DNA of 64,000 nt from Voacanga thouarsii (GCA_026120185.1 JANUWF010001165.1:3713501-3777500); one strand, 5' to 3'. Shown: positions 48,221-60,056, counted from the stretch's first letter. Notes: generated by a model not told the origin, from the letters alone. Made by a program: numbers and translations.

Positions 48221-50070
48221 CACTACCAGAAAAAACATAATTTTGCGACCGAAATTTGCGATCGATTTAATTCAGTCGCAAATTAGCAACCGAATTGCGA
48301 CCCAATTGTTAATACCCTCAAATTCTTAGCGAGAATTATTCCTACAAAAAAAAGTGACCGGATTGCAACAATTTTGCAACCGAAGTTTGTGACCAGCTCA
48401 ATTCGGTAGCTATTCAGTCGCTAAACCCTATACCCTAAACTATTTTCATTGAATCCTAAACCATAAAATATAGATCCGTCACTAATCGGTCGCAAATTTT
48501 CGACTGAATAAATTTGCGACTGAATTAATTAAATTTTCAATTAATTAATTAGTTAGTTAGTTGCAATTCAGTCATTGTTTAGTTGTAATTCGGTAGCTAT
48601 TTAATTAATAGTTTATTTTTAAAAATTTTATTAGACTATTTTTTTCAAACCATCAAATAATATATATTAGAGATATGTTTTTAATATATATAATTTTAAT
48701 AGTGTTTCAAGTAATGAATTGTATTATAGTTGAGTATTATATATATATTACGATATACCGATAAATACATCGACGGCCATAACAAGAATTAAATGTAATT
48801 CAATTTTTATCTAAATTTGATACTTTTTCTCCAACATATTAAGTATTAATAAGTTTTTTTTTTTTTTTGCACTTAGATAACTTTTACAATATTTGATGCT
48901 TTAATAAATAAATAACATAAAATAGGAAAACATATCTAGATTAATTGCTCGTTAATTAAGTTTTAATTTTTACAAAATAAAAGGAAAAATAGCAACATAC
49001 ATTAATAACTATAAACTACTCAAATATATAAATATATATAAGAGAATAAAAAATTATTTTCATTTAACCACGGATATTACAATTTTTTTTCTTTGGAATT
49101 AACAAACTATTATAATTCTTTATTCATCTCAATTATTATAAATTTGAAAGACCAAAAGTAAATCTTTGTATATGAAAATGAAAAAATTTAAATTTAAATT
49201 TATTAAGTTACATAGATGGCTTATAAATTAGAGTGTAATTTAATAGTTAATTATTAGCTACTATATTTCTTTTACTTCATTTTTAACTTATGATGAATAA
49301 CACTTTTAACAATATTTGATGCTCTAAGAAATAAATAATACAACTAAAAGATGAAAAAAATATCTAAATTAGTAATCCTCTATTAAGTTTTAATTTTTAT
49401 AGAATAAAAGAAAAAAATAGCCTAGAAAAAAAAAGAAAAAAGCATCATTATATAAAAAAGTATTTAATATATCAATATAAAAAAGAATAAAAAGAATTTT
49501 TATTTAATTATATAAAAAAAGGAACAAAAGATCATTGTCATGTAATTGAAAAATATTTTTAAAATTGTATATCACATCTTTTCTTCAAAATTAATAAATT
49601 ATTATAACTTTTTATATATTTAAAATACATTCAACTTAATATTAAAAATATTTATAAATAAGCTAATAATTGAAAATGAAATGAAAAAATGTCGTAAATA
49701 TATAATAAATATAATTTATGGTAATACTTGACACAACAATAGGTTTGGCAGGATGGCAAAGTTCAGCACATTGTGGAAGGTTAGTTGAACGTTCGAATCC
49801 TAAGGATGGCAAACTTCAGCACATTTTTCTTGCAACGGCACTGATCTGGTGCAGTGGGTGTTCTGTGGACCAAGTTCAGTGAGGGCCAATCGAGTCGGGT
49901 TGGCGGCTTAGGTCGGGTCAAGTTCAACAATTTCTTTTTCTTTTTCTTTTTTTAAAGTTGTTGCAATTTAGCTACAAAATTGAGACCAGATTTAAAAATT
50001 TGACGAAATTTGTTACTTAATTTTATTACAGAAAATGCAGTTGCAATTCGGTCACAAATTAGCGACCGAA
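48221..50070 (+). mobile_element. CACTA (En/Spm-type) non-autonomous element, right end truncated
   Basis: It starts CACTACCAGAAAAAAC, the classic CACTA terminal motif. Sub-terminal GCGACCGAA, TTCAGTCGCAAA and related units in both directions follow (48246-48500), and again near the right end (49960-50068). The middle (48630-49730) is very AT-rich with no ORF, so no transposase is encoded. The right terminal inverted repeat (TTTTCTGGTAGTG) is missing. The sequence goes from GCGACCGAA directly into the A3 3' LTR at 50071. The 3-bp duplication expected, TTA at 48218-48220, cannot be checked on the right. Confidence 0.85.
49745..49825 (+). other. tRNA-like remnant with short direct repeat inside the CACTA element
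   Basis: GGCAGGATGGCAAAGTTCAG (from about 49747) resembles the 5' half of a plant tRNA-Leu, and CGTTCGAATCCTAA (from 49789) resembles a T-arm/box B. GGATGGCAAAGTTCAGCACA near 49751 recurs with one change near 49803. The region is less AT-rich than its surroundings. It could be a captured tRNA pseudogene or SINE part. The match is short, so this is tentative. Confidence 0.35.
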
Positions 50071-51404
50071 AACTAGGTATATTCCTTCATATTTAACATT
50101 TTCCTTGTGAAAAGTGTTTATAACAAATTTGTGTAGAATTGAGTTGATTTCGAGCAAAAAGTAACATTTTCTAGAATGCACCTGGCACCTGGTCCAACTA
50201 AGGTGCCAACTGCCAGGTCCAATCTTAAAAAATACTGAAAATAGCGTAGCTTCCAGGGTAAAAATAGAACACACTTGCCACCAGGTAGGTAGACAGGACC
50301 TGGCGCCAAGTCCACTCTAGAAATGAAAATCCTGTGCACGAATTCGGTATCTTTCAAAGGATTTTGGTATTATCTGAATCGTACTAGATGAAGACTCTTC
50401 AAGCAATGAATTTTATCATCAATGAAGCCTATAAAAACAAGGAAAACACAAGAGAAATATAGTGAATCAAACAGAAAAAACTCCAATCACTCAAAGAATG
50501 AGAGATTCACCATTCAAGTAGAGTTGTTGAAGAGAGTCTTCAAAGGAAAAGACTGAGGCTTATCTATGAGTGCTTTCTTTTACCTTTGTTTTCTTTTTCA
50601 TAAACAATGATGTATTCAATATTTTCATTGTAATTTGACATTATTTTGGGATTCATGATTTTTGGATTAATTTAATTATTTAATCAATTTTCTATCATCT
50701 TTGATATTTCATTACTTATTATCATTGGTTATTGATGCATTTTCCTCTAATTAACTTGGGAAACGTTGTTAGAAGTTTATTGTACTGATCTCATATTTGT
50801 CAAATCTTAATGGACTTTGGAAACGAAGTTAAGATTAAAGGACTAAAGTAATCAAACATTAATTGATTTCACCTAGAGCATAGGGTCATTAGTTATTTTT
50901 ATTTTTATGAGGAATTGAGTTTAATGTATTTTTTTGTTGTGTTGGTTTGATTAGGAAATCTACTAATTTAATCAAAAGATAGTGATTCCGTGGATTGGGA
51001 AAGAAGTGGAGTCTATTTAAGTAGATTCATGACTTGGGAAATGATTGAATTTTAATTTGTATTCCTTCATGATGCCAAGATAATGATTACTTGAGATAAT
51101 TGCTAAATGATTCATTATCATGTATTCTTGGACAATTGTCTAAATTACATATTCCTACATCCTTGAGTTGTATATTTTTTTTTATTATTATCTTATCACT
51201 TTATTTGGTCGGTTAAATAATGAATGAAAAGTGATTGGTTTGTACTTGTTCCTTTGAAGATCGACACTAATTAATTCCCTATACGACACTTGCGATGAGA
51301 ATACTTACTTGTATTTGTATTTTGATGTTAATGTTTTAATTAAAACTTGACTAAATAATGGATTTAAATTTAATATTTTTTATACACAAAAAATTTACAT
51401 ATCA
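50071..51404 (+). repeat. A3 3' LTR (5' truncated)
   Basis: It aligns with 32680-34008 from AACTAGGTATATTCC to TTACATATCA. The first ~70 bases, including TGATAGGGG, are missing at the CACTA junction. It keeps the CCAGGTCC block (about 50180-50220) and the TATA box. Element B's gag resumes right after it. Confidence 0.87.
50430..50437 (+). promoter_or_regulatory. TATA box of A3 3' LTR
   Basis: TATAAAAA stands at the place equivalent to 33037-33046. Confidence 0.55.
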
Positions 51405-52070
51405 AACTGCCATATCCCATCATATTTTCAAAAGCTCTTCCCCAAGCCGTTGATAAATTAGCGAGTTCAGTCCTGCGCTGTGTCTACAAAGCAACAACAG
51501 TACTTCGATAGTTTGCTAACTTGCATTGCATACTATGCCACTGATTTGTTGCCTTCCTTCAAGTTCTAGAATTTCTCTTCTTTTTTCTCAATAATCTACT
51601 ACATGACGAATTCTACCCGGAAGATTTCCAAGGAATAATCCCAACTGTATTCCTCTTCAATTTGCTCCCAAAGCTCTTGAACCCATATCCACGAATCTTG
51701 GGTCGGTCCTCTTAAGCAGATTGCTGCAAATCTCATCATCCTCTCCTCCATGTATTGTAGATTGCAAAAAATATCTTCTATTTGTTCAATCCACTTCTCA
51801 ACTTTTCCGTTCTTATTCTACCTCACCAAAATACAACGGTGGTTGAAAATTGAGAAACCTTCAAGTGCCTCATCGTCACCTCATGGGGTCATACGTTCTG
51901 TCAAATTTTGTAGAATTAACCTCCTCGAGCACCTCATCCTCAGATCCCATTTCTTCAGCTCTTGGTCCCTCATTTTGTTCGCCCGGTGGGGGGGTTTGGG
52001 ATAGGGGTGTTACCATGTGGTGGTGGTCCTTCGGACGCGTCACCCATATGATGGACCATCAATCTTCATC
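51405..52070 (-). pseudogene. Element B gag core (broken)
   Basis: This is the N-terminal and central gag of element B, cut from its knuckle (32190-32400) by A3. It aligns with element C gag at about 46850-47350 in order and spacing. The plus-strand blocks CATACTATGCCACTGAT (51527), the AATCTACTACATGACGAATTC region (51593) and CCACGAATCTTGGGTCGG (51691) are the equivalents. Minus-strand reading is broken by several stops. The plus-strand frames at 51750-52113 are shadows. Confidence 0.7.
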
Positions 52071-53035
52071 ACGGCCACATAATAGCATTTTATTACACAA
52101 ATGCTGTTGTTAACAAGGTTTGCAAAAATTTTATACGGACAAGGGCAGTGCATGCATTATATGGTGTATGCAGAAGAGCATTAAAGTGTGGCAAGTAAAT
52201 AAGCACATAAGCCATTATCAGTTCATAATTGACCACCAACAAGAATGTGATCATACATCCCACACACACACACACACACACATATATACCAAAAGAGTAG
52301 TGGTGTTTAAAACATCCATGCATACACAATCCTACAGTAGGCAAGTTCCTAACTATTCAGGTTAGCAATTAGGCACAAAGATAAGGAATCCAAAAATAGG
52401 TATTTTATGCATCACTAAATACGTTAGTCTCCTATCTTCTAATTGCTTCACTAGTCAGTAGCTTAGTACTCCTCAGAGTCACTATCAGCATCCTCCTCAG
52501 CCTCAGAGTTCTCTTAAATCCTAGCTCCCTTTGCTGGCATACTCTTCTCAAAGTTTTCTTCATCCTACACTCTTGGCTCCTCATACTCTATCTCCTTAGG
52601 ACCTTCGCTCATGATGCTGGAGGTTCTTTAATTAGCTTTGCCTCAGGTTCAATAGCTACCACATTATCACTTTCAGAAGATACCACTATGATCTCTATCA
52701 CATTCTCCTCTTTGGATTTCGAAGTAGAAGAATCTGAAGAATCTGGGTGTACAACCATTTGTGGTGGTGGTCGCTAATGGTACGTGTTCATAATCATGCG
52801 ATCGGTGCACAATATCCTTGCCTTCCTATAATAATTATCACGTGCATAGTCCTAAAAGGCTTACCAAAATAAATCACCAAATAAGTCAAGATTTTTTAAG
52901 ACCTAGAAAAGACTAATTAAGATTCCTATCCAACTATAACCCAAACTTACGCTAATTCGGACTTAAACCTAACTCTCTATGCGGTCTTAATTCAATCCTA
53001 TGTTTTAAATTCACACCTAGGCATAATCTAATCCT
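52071..53035 (-). other. Element B 5' leader with degenerate acidic frame and (CA)n
   Basis: This lies between gag and PBS. A minus-strand frame at about 52790-52440 reads VVHPDSSDSSTSKSKEENV and later EENSEAEEDADSDSEEY-type text. It is rich in Ser, Glu and Asp, with several stops, and may be the gag N-terminus or a short upstream ORF. A (CA)n tract of about 11 units lies at 52260-52281. From 52800 to 53035 I see nothing coding. Confidence 0.5.
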
Positions 53036-53050
53036 AGGCTCTGATAGCAA
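53036..53050 (-). other. Element B primer binding site
   Basis: The minus strand reads TTGCTATCAGAGCC just after the LTR end, close to TGGTATCAGAGCC, the complement of initiator tRNA-Met used by Tekay and many plant LTR elements. It fixes the 5' LTR edge at 53052. Confidence 0.85.
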
Positions 53051-53051
53051 T

Positions 53052-54232
53052 TGTAACACCCCCTAATAAGTAGCCTAAATTTCTAGGGATGTTGCCCCGT
53101 CCATCTTGACCAGGGGTCTTTATAACAAGGAAACAAATAATAAAATAAAACAATGTAAACTAAATACTTGAGTAGACCTTAAAGTTGGAATTTAAACTTA
53201 CTGTAGAGATAAGTCTTTAGTACTTGGCACACCACATAAAAACCTCGCTGGCAAAAATAAAATGTAATATCATAGCGTAGCGTAGAAATGTTAAAGTATT
53301 AGGACATAATTCTATTACAAAAGGATCTTCAGCTCTCGGTCTTGATAATTTGACTACCCTGAAAATCATGGTTAGAAAATTCGTCTGATATTATAGATAA
53401 TCTCAATAAGTCCATAGTGTGCAAATGGCAATTAGAAAATCAATGGCATGATGCATGAAAGTAATAATTCAAATGGTTGTAATCGTAAGAAAATTACAAC
53501 ATTATATCTCAAATTTCATTACCAAGTTTTTGGAGACAAAATTCAACAAGTATGATCAGTTATGATATTTACAAAAAAAAAATTTGTCAACTAAACTATT
53601 CAAAAACTAATACGAATGTTCATTGCGGTAAAGTTTTGGCCCATCATTAACAAGACATAATACGTATTGAGGCTACACATCTATGATACTTTACAAATAT
53701 GACCCCAACATAATCTATACTAAAATAGTACAATAGGTAAGGTGTACATCCCTACCAAGAGGATACCCCGTCATCCCTCTCATATATAAATAGACCGGAT
53801 TTTCCACGTCCATCCACCAGTTCCTCTTGGATATAGTGTTGCTAGCTAAGGACCTGACTCAACTACTAGGATTGAGGCCCTGTTTGGAAAAGACAATTTT
53901 CTGGAGATAGCCAAGCTGAAATTCTCTCCTGATCTAACGAGACTAGTCCTATAGTCTCATCCCTTCAGTACTCAAGTCTAAAATAGTATGGTTCAAGAAA
54001 TTCCTATTCCGTTGTGGAATATACAATTTCAATTCCAAAATTATTGTTCCAATTTCCAAAACTCAGTATTTTCCAAATTTACCCTAACTAGGAAATGAAA
54101 ATTCATGTTTCTCTCTCCAAAATTTCCTGAAGGTAGAAAATTCCTTCATCCATTCTAATAATATTTGTTCAAAGCATAATAAATTATGCAACTTCATAAT
54201 TGCCTCGAATGAGGTATCAACATGAGCTAAAT
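53052..54232 (-). repeat. 5' LTR of element B, 3' portion
   Basis: On the plus strand it starts TGTAACACCCCCTAATAA and follows 26247-27260 closely, for example at AGGGGTCTTTATAACAAGG and TAGAAAATCAATGGCATGA. It stops at ATGAGCTAAAT (54232), where the copia element is inserted. The uninterrupted equivalent is ATGAGCCAAATGTCATGC at about 27250. The rest of this LTR must lie beyond 64000. Confidence 0.88.
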
Positions 54233-56269
54233 TGTTGGATTGTATGCCATCTTAGACTAGGTTTCTGATGTAAAATCGAATATTTTAATGAAAGAATTTA
54301 TTTTCAGAAATTATTTGTGAATTTACTTTTTGTTTGTGCACGATTTTCGTTTGGAACAGACCCATTGTGTTTAAATAAGTGATCCATGTGAATGGTGGTC
54401 TTTCACAGTAAGGTATGGATCATGAGTTATTTAACACATAAACATTTGTTCTTAGCCTATTGATGAGACTGGGAACCTCATCATGTTTAGGTTATTATGT
54501 TATGAATTCCAAATGGGGAATGGCTTACCTTTAGCCAATGAGTAGTCCACTCACTTCATAACATAAACGTATTTCGAATACGTAGAACAGGACCTGTAGT
54601 AGTGGTTTCTCAAAGTATTGTATGGTAGAAACCTAGACTACTACCGCTACAGCGTGGACTAGTACTCTACGACTTGAGTATGGGTTGGTAGTCTGGCGAA
54701 GCTGGAAGCATATACTTTGATTTGCTATAGTTGAGGTTCTATCGTAGGGCCAATATACTTGCATGTTGGGTATGTGTGACTAGTCAATTAAGACAGACTT
54801 ATACAACATAGTTTCTGCACTATATCGCCCCTTGTGGTTGTCCGAATGGTCTAAATTATCCAGGGGCCTGGGAAACATGACTTGGATGTTTGCTTTAGGA
54901 TAGCTCCCTTGGAAAGTGGAAACACTCCAGGAAGTCGTGGATCATTGGACTAGAAGCCTAAGGATGGTAGATGTCATTTAGGGGGGTGTTAGTACACTTC
55001 TTCCTCTCTAAATGTACAGCGATGTGTAGAGGGGTATTTTAGTCATTTCACCTGTAGGTCGGAGACTTTGCGAATGCAACATTGTCCTTGGGATCAATAT
55101 TTCCTTATGGTGATATTAGAAAATATTTAAAATGCAAAATACAGCTATTTATATAGCAGGGGTATTTTGGTCTTTTTAGCAGCCAAGGCGATGTGTCTTT
55201 TTGGTCCTCGAGATAGCCCGTAAGTCCTAACTATTTTTGGGTTGAGGAATTGGTCTTAGTTGAAAAGGATTTTATTTTATTTTGTTTTATTTTATTTTAT
55301 TCAGGAAGTCTAATTTATTATTGGACTGGAATAAAATAAATAAATAAATAAAATAGGAGTTGAGAGAAATTAATTATCTAGTTTATTTGGTTAATTAATT
55401 ATTCAGGGCCTAGGTCCAGTATGAATAATTAAGAAATTAACCTGGCTTAAACTAGGGAAAATAATTAATGTTTAATTATTTATTGGGTTATTTATATAGG
55501 CCCAAGAAATAAATAATTAAAGATTAATTATTATGGTTCATTTGGGCTCATTAATTATTTATTGGGTTACTTATGTAAGCCCAGGAAATAAATAATTAAT
55601 ATTTATTATTTTGAACTTTTTGGGTCCAAGAAAAATAATAAATATTTTTCTAGCCCAATAGCTTGGACCTTAGGGTTTTTCCAGATACGGTTAAGAGGAG
55701 TTTAGGGTTAGGCCAAACTGATTCTCAGGATAATATCCGGGTGTTTTGAAATCCCGGGGATATGTTTATCAGATATTGGGAGACCTAGTTGAGGCTAACT
55801 CAAAAAAAAAAAAAAACAACTCTTTGAAAAAAAAACCTAATTTTTTTTTCCCTTGGCTCAGGAGATTCACGTCTCTCTCTCTCTGGACTCTCACGTTTTC
55901 TTCTTCTGGTTTTCTCCTTGTTCTTTGCTAACCAATAGCGAGCGAACCAAGGAGAATTGAGACCGTTTCTCTTTCCCATTGTGTTCACCAACTAGAGGTT
56001 AGGCTGAGGAATACCCCGAGAGCTGGAGAGCTAAGCGTTAATGCAAACAAGGCGAAGTCGAAGGCTAGCGGTGTTCAACCGGAAGCTCCTTCAAGTGTGC
56101 AAAGCGAGGCGATTCCAACCGTTCAATCTGTTCCTACGCAACCTAGGAGGGTTAAGGAACGCAAAGGTATGATCTTCACGCTTTCGCATGGCCTTTATGG
56201 TTCGCGTTTTATTTTTCTCCAATTTTTTTTTCATACAGAGCATGCTCCCCTGTTTTTCGTTTTCCCTCA
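54233..56269 (+). repeat. Copia 5' LTR
   Basis: It starts TGTTGGATTGTATGCC and ends TTTTCCCTCA, three bases before the PBS; 2037 bp. It matches 61987-64000 along its length. I count about eleven differences in the first ~290 bases and fewer later, plus small indels such as an extra TTTTG unit near 55283. Confidence 0.93.
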
Positions 56270-56272
56270 ATG

Positions 56273-56284
56273 TGGTATCAGAGC
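56273..56284 (+). other. Copia primer binding site
   Basis: TGGTATCAGAGC is an exact 12-base complement to the 3' end of initiator tRNA-Met, the usual primer for plant copia elements. Confidence 0.95.
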
Positions 56285-58105
56285 CAGTGGTTTTGATCAA
56301 TATACGGAGCATGGTAGTTAATAAAAATAGAGAAGATGATTATACCTATGATCCTTCGCTGTTTTGGTATGGGATAGATGGTTTTGTAAGCTTCACAGTG
56401 GAAGCATAGGACCCTCTGTAATATTTTTTGGCTTTGTGGTTTAATCATGTAAACTCAATTTTAATGGGTATAGGCGGTTGTGTTTTTGCTTTGGATGTTT
56501 TTTGTACGTAAAAATGTCCAAAGAAGCCAAAGAAGGCTGAAAAAAATGAAGCAGAAGAGTTTCTGCAATTTCGCGTGCGGACGGGTGAAAAACGAAGAAG
56601 ATGATACTGTTCCTAAGCCGCCAGTCGAGCTAAGCCGAGCTGATGTTTTTGTGAGGAGAGCTGCAGTCTGTGAGCCGCGAAGCTGAGCCAAATTGAGGGG
56701 AATTGAAGCCATTTTCAATTGCAAGAATTGAAATTGAAATTCAATTCCAAGCGCGGGTCAGCAAACCGGATCGGGCGTGCCATTCGGATAAAGGCGCGGA
56801 TCCTGCGCGGGTCGGCAGCAGAGGAGAACCGGGCGCTAGTCGCGGGCGCGGGCGAAGTCCACGGGTCATGGCTGGCATGTGATCTGGTGCGGCGTGGTAC
56901 ACTGCGGCTGCGGTGGACCGCAGGCCATTCTGGCGCGGATCCTGTGCCGCCGGTGCAGTGGACCGCCAGCCATTTTTTGGCAATTTTTTTTATTTTTTTC
57001 CCTTTTTCGTTTTGGGTCCCATACCAGGCGAAGTTAATATTTTTACAATATTTATATTCTTGGAATATATTTGCATGAAAATATTAGTAAGGGATTTTAG
57101 GATTAAATAAGGTCATTAATTAATTAATGTGTTTAATTCTATTAATTGGGCACTTAGGTTTAAAAAATAGAAAAGCATGAAAACATTTATTGTTTTCTAG
57201 CATGCTATTTTTTTTATGTATTTTGTGTGTTTTTTCTCAAAGACCAAAGTCTTTGGGAACTTTTTGTTTTGGCAAGAAAAAATATTTTTCTTCAAAAACT
57301 AAATGGTTATTTTAATTGGTACAAAAATTAATCCTTGAATATTTTCTCAAATGATTTAATCCTTGACATAGAAAATATATTGGATTTAGATATTTTTGTA
57401 AATTAAAATGGAAAGCCATTTTGTTTTGTTTTGGATTAGAAAAATGATTTTGTCAAATAAGCTTGAGACCAAAGTCTCTAGAAAGTTTTAATTGGAAAAT
57501 TTTTGAAATCATTAAGTTTTAACTTAAATAAAATTAGTCCATGGAAGAAATCTCTCAAAGGATATAAGCCTTGACATAGAGATTTTATTGGATTTAGATA
57601 TTTTATTTTTGAGTTAAGAAAAACTTAATGGAAATTTCAAAAAGATATTTTTCAAAAAAACTTTATTTTAAAAGACTAAGTGGGAGAGGGGTTCCAACGG
57701 CCCACGGCTTCCATCACGGTCCTCATTAGAGATCGTGGATCCCCTCGCATCACCCTAGGAGTGAACCCGTATAGGATGGGGATACCACAAGGATCTAGAT
57801 CTAATGGAAGGATGTAATTAATAACCCGGGGCACGTACTATGATCGGCCAGCCCACGTTAGACGTTATAGTGCGCGGTATGTCCATAGGAAATGAGAGGA
57901 AACGGCCATCCCATGATGGAGTTATTCACTAGACCATTACCTAGAAGGGAAATTAATTTGTGGTGGTTGATACACTTAGCTTAGGAAACTGTTAATCTTC
58001 CCAAGAAGCTATGTCAGTTTTCCTAAGAGCTAAATTATTTTTAGTGCACAAATTTTATTTTGTTTTCACAAACTAAATTCTTTCTTTTATTATCGATTTT
58101 CAGAA
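56285..58105 (+). other. Copia leader with GC-rich island
   Basis: This is a 1.8-kb untranslated leader between PBS and gag. The stretch 56745-56970 is very GC- and CpG-rich (GCGCGGATCCTGCGCGGGTC and similar) in an otherwise AT-rich window. It carries a 119-codon frame (56719-57078) with no recognisable domain. The stretch 57100-57660 is AT-rich with repeated GACCAAAGTCT and CTTGACATAGA blocks. The stretch 57660-57960 has more balanced composition and no visible domain. Confidence 0.7.
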
Positions 58106-59010
58106 ATGGTGGGAGGTTCTTTTAGTCCATTGGCCGTTATTCTCAGGGAGAATAAGCTAACGGGTCCAAACTATGTGGACTAGAAAAGGAACCTGGACAT
58201 AATACTCACAGCCGAGACCTGCCCTGTTATCGGGGAAGGTTCCACCGCTGAAGAGCGAGAGGCTGAAAAGGCATGGAAGAAAGCTGACGAAATGGCACGT
58301 TGCTATATATTAGCTTCCATGTCTAATGTGCTCCAGTCAAAACACGAGCACATGGCTTCTGCATATGACATAAGTCAATCATTGGAAACTATGTTCGCAG
58401 ACAAGAGCCGGCCCGCAAGGCAGGAGGCTCTTCGAACAATTGTAAACACTAAGATGGCTGAGGAAGCATCAGTCCGAGAGCATATGCTCAAGATGATTGC
58501 TGCTTTTGAGGAGGCAGAAATCTTAGGGGCTGTCATTGACCCCGAGAGCCAAGTGGACATGGTTCTCGAATCTCTACTGGGCTCTTTCACTCAGTTCAAG
58601 TTAAACTATAACATGAACAAGTTGAACATGAGTTTAACTGAACTGATGAAGGAGCTCTAGATGGTGGAGAAGGTCATGAAGCCACAGTCTAAGGCCTCTT
58701 CTTCAAGAACTTGGCCTAAGCCTAGAAAGTTCAAGAGGAAGAAGTGGAATGCAGCAGCCCAGCCCAAGAACCAGCCCAAGGACAAACCAAAGGGCAAGTG
58801 CTTCAAGTGTGGAAAGAAGAGACACTGGAAAAAAGAGTGTCCAGATCTTCAGGCCAAGAAAAACCCCACAGATAATGTTTACTATCTAGAATCCATATCA
58901 ATGGTATGATCAACTTCCACTTGGATTGTTGATTCAGGAGCCACTGATCATATCTGTAACTCCTTGCAGGGGTTTAGAAAGATAAGAAGACTCAAGAAGG
59001 GCGAACATGG
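58106..59010 (+). pseudogene. Copia gag and protease (three stops)
   Basis: It starts at ATG 58106 (MVGGSFSPLAVILRENK). Stops are at 58181-58183 (codon 26, after NYVD, where family members have Trp), 58658-58660 (after LMKEL) and 58907-58909. The gag core has LETMFADKSRPARQEAL and LNYNMNKLNMSLTEL. A full CCHC knuckle CFKCGKKRHWKKEC lies at about 58800-58841. The protease begins WIVDSGATDHICNS at 58922, with the catalytic Asp at 58931-58933. Gag packages the RNA, and the protease cuts the polyprotein. The frame is lost near 59008, where reading shifts to [14 protein letters not shown]. Confidence 0.92.
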
Positions 59011-60056
59011 CTTCGAGTGGGAAATAGAGCACAAGTCTGGGCCCTTGCAGTGGGAGAGATGGATATCATTTTTTATTGTAATAAGATACTGGTTTTAAAA
59101 GACATTTTATATGTACCTGGTTTTCGTCAGAATTTGATTTCAGTTGTAAAACTTATTAATCAAGGATATTCTGTCTCTTTCCATTCTGGTATTTCTATCA
59201 GTAGAGATGGAGAAATTTTATGTACTGGCCACATGTATGGAAATTTGTTCTTTTTAAACCCTATTAACAAACAATCAAATAACGCTCAGTCTGAACCTTT
59301 AACTAAGAAGAGAAAGACCAATATCAATGATTTATACCTTTGGCATCTAAGGTTGGGTCATATTAACTCAACCAGGATTCAGAGGCTAATCCATGATGGG
59401 CCTTTGGGCTCATTGAGATTGGAAAGTTGGCCTCAGTGTGAATCCTGCCTAATGAAAAAAATGACCAAGAGGTCTTTTACACTAAAGGCGGATAGAGTCA
59501 ATGAGGTATTGAGTCTTGTTCACACTGATGTGTGCGGTCCATTGTCTACACCAGCTAGGGGAGGTTTTGAGTACTTCATCACGTTCATCGATGATTGTAC
59601 GAGATATGGTTACATTTACCTGATGAGATGCAAGTCTGACTCTTTTGACAAGTTCAAAGAGTTTAAGGCTGAAGTGGAGCGTCGGACAGGTAAATTAATC
59701 AAAGCCTTACAATCAGATCGTGGTGGAGAGTACCTCCTAGGTGAATTCAAGGACTACATGGTACATCATGGGATAGTATCCCAGCTCTCTGCGCCGGGAA
59801 CCCCCCAGCAGAACGGAGTAGCTGAGCGAAGGAACAGGACGTTGATGGAAATGGTCCGAAGCATGATGTCTCATGCTACTCTTCCAGTATCCTTCTGGGG
59901 ATATGCCCTGGAAACAGCGACATATATTCTAAACTTGGTGCATTCCAAGTCAGTACCTAGGACTCCCTATGAGATATGGACTGGGCATAAGCCAAGTCTG
60001 AATCATCTCAGGATTTGGGGATGTCCAGCTTATGTACTGATCAAAGGAGACAAGTT
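59011..60056 (+). pseudogene. Copia integrase (open but shifted at both ends)
   Basis: It is open in one frame from about 59014. After the protease tail ([17 protein letters not shown]) comes the GAG-pre-integrase region at 59340-59480 ([11 protein letters not shown] and [14 protein letters not shown], the H..H..C..C zinc site). The catalytic core has HTDVCGPL with Asp (about 59527), SDRGGEYL with Asp (about 59716) and [12 protein letters not shown] with Glu (about 59830). It integrates the cDNA. All key residues are present. A one-base deletion near 60056 (one G lost in AAGTTG-AACC) shifts the frame before the C-terminal part. The frame then runs out at 60147. Confidence 0.93.

Larger units (their letters stand above)
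32609..51404 (+). mobile_element. Athila-type element A3 (gag but no pol), with nested insertions
   Basis: It has a 5' LTR (32609-34008), PBS (34015-34032), gag (34346-about 35650), a non-coding spacer, a second ORF (36754-36990 and about 47601-48220) and a 3' LTR (50071-51404). The second ORF is split by a family C element. A CACTA element occupies the stretch before the 3' LTR, whose first ~70 bases and the purine tract are lost. No protease, RT or integrase is seen between gag and ORF2, so the copy is non-autonomous. Flanks GCTAC (32604-32608) and AACTG (51405-51409) do not match, so the target duplication has decayed or been lost. Confidence 0.82.
21837..54232 (-). mobile_element. Tekay-like chromovirus B, minus strand, heavily interrupted
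   Basis: Collinear pieces of one element in minus orientation are, from left to right: 3' LTR (21837-about 28679), chromodomain/integrase, RNase H, RT, protease and gag knuckle (to 32400), the rest of gag (51405-52070), leader (to 53035), PBS (53036-53050) and 5' LTR (from 53052). The two LTR parts share long blocks, for example around 26247-26700 and 53124-53600. It is interrupted by a solo LTR (21906-26241), element A3 (32609-51404) and a copia (54233 onward). The rest of its 5' LTR must lie beyond the window. Confidence 0.88.

Noticed and set aside
32609..51404. Clean 5-bp target duplication for A3
   Set aside because: GCTAC on the left and AACTG on the right do not match, so I do not claim one.
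56719..57078. 119-codon frame in the copia leader as a host gene
   Set aside because: It has no recognisable domain and sits between PBS and gag. Its length fits a GC-rich patch poor in stops. Kept only as part of the leader.
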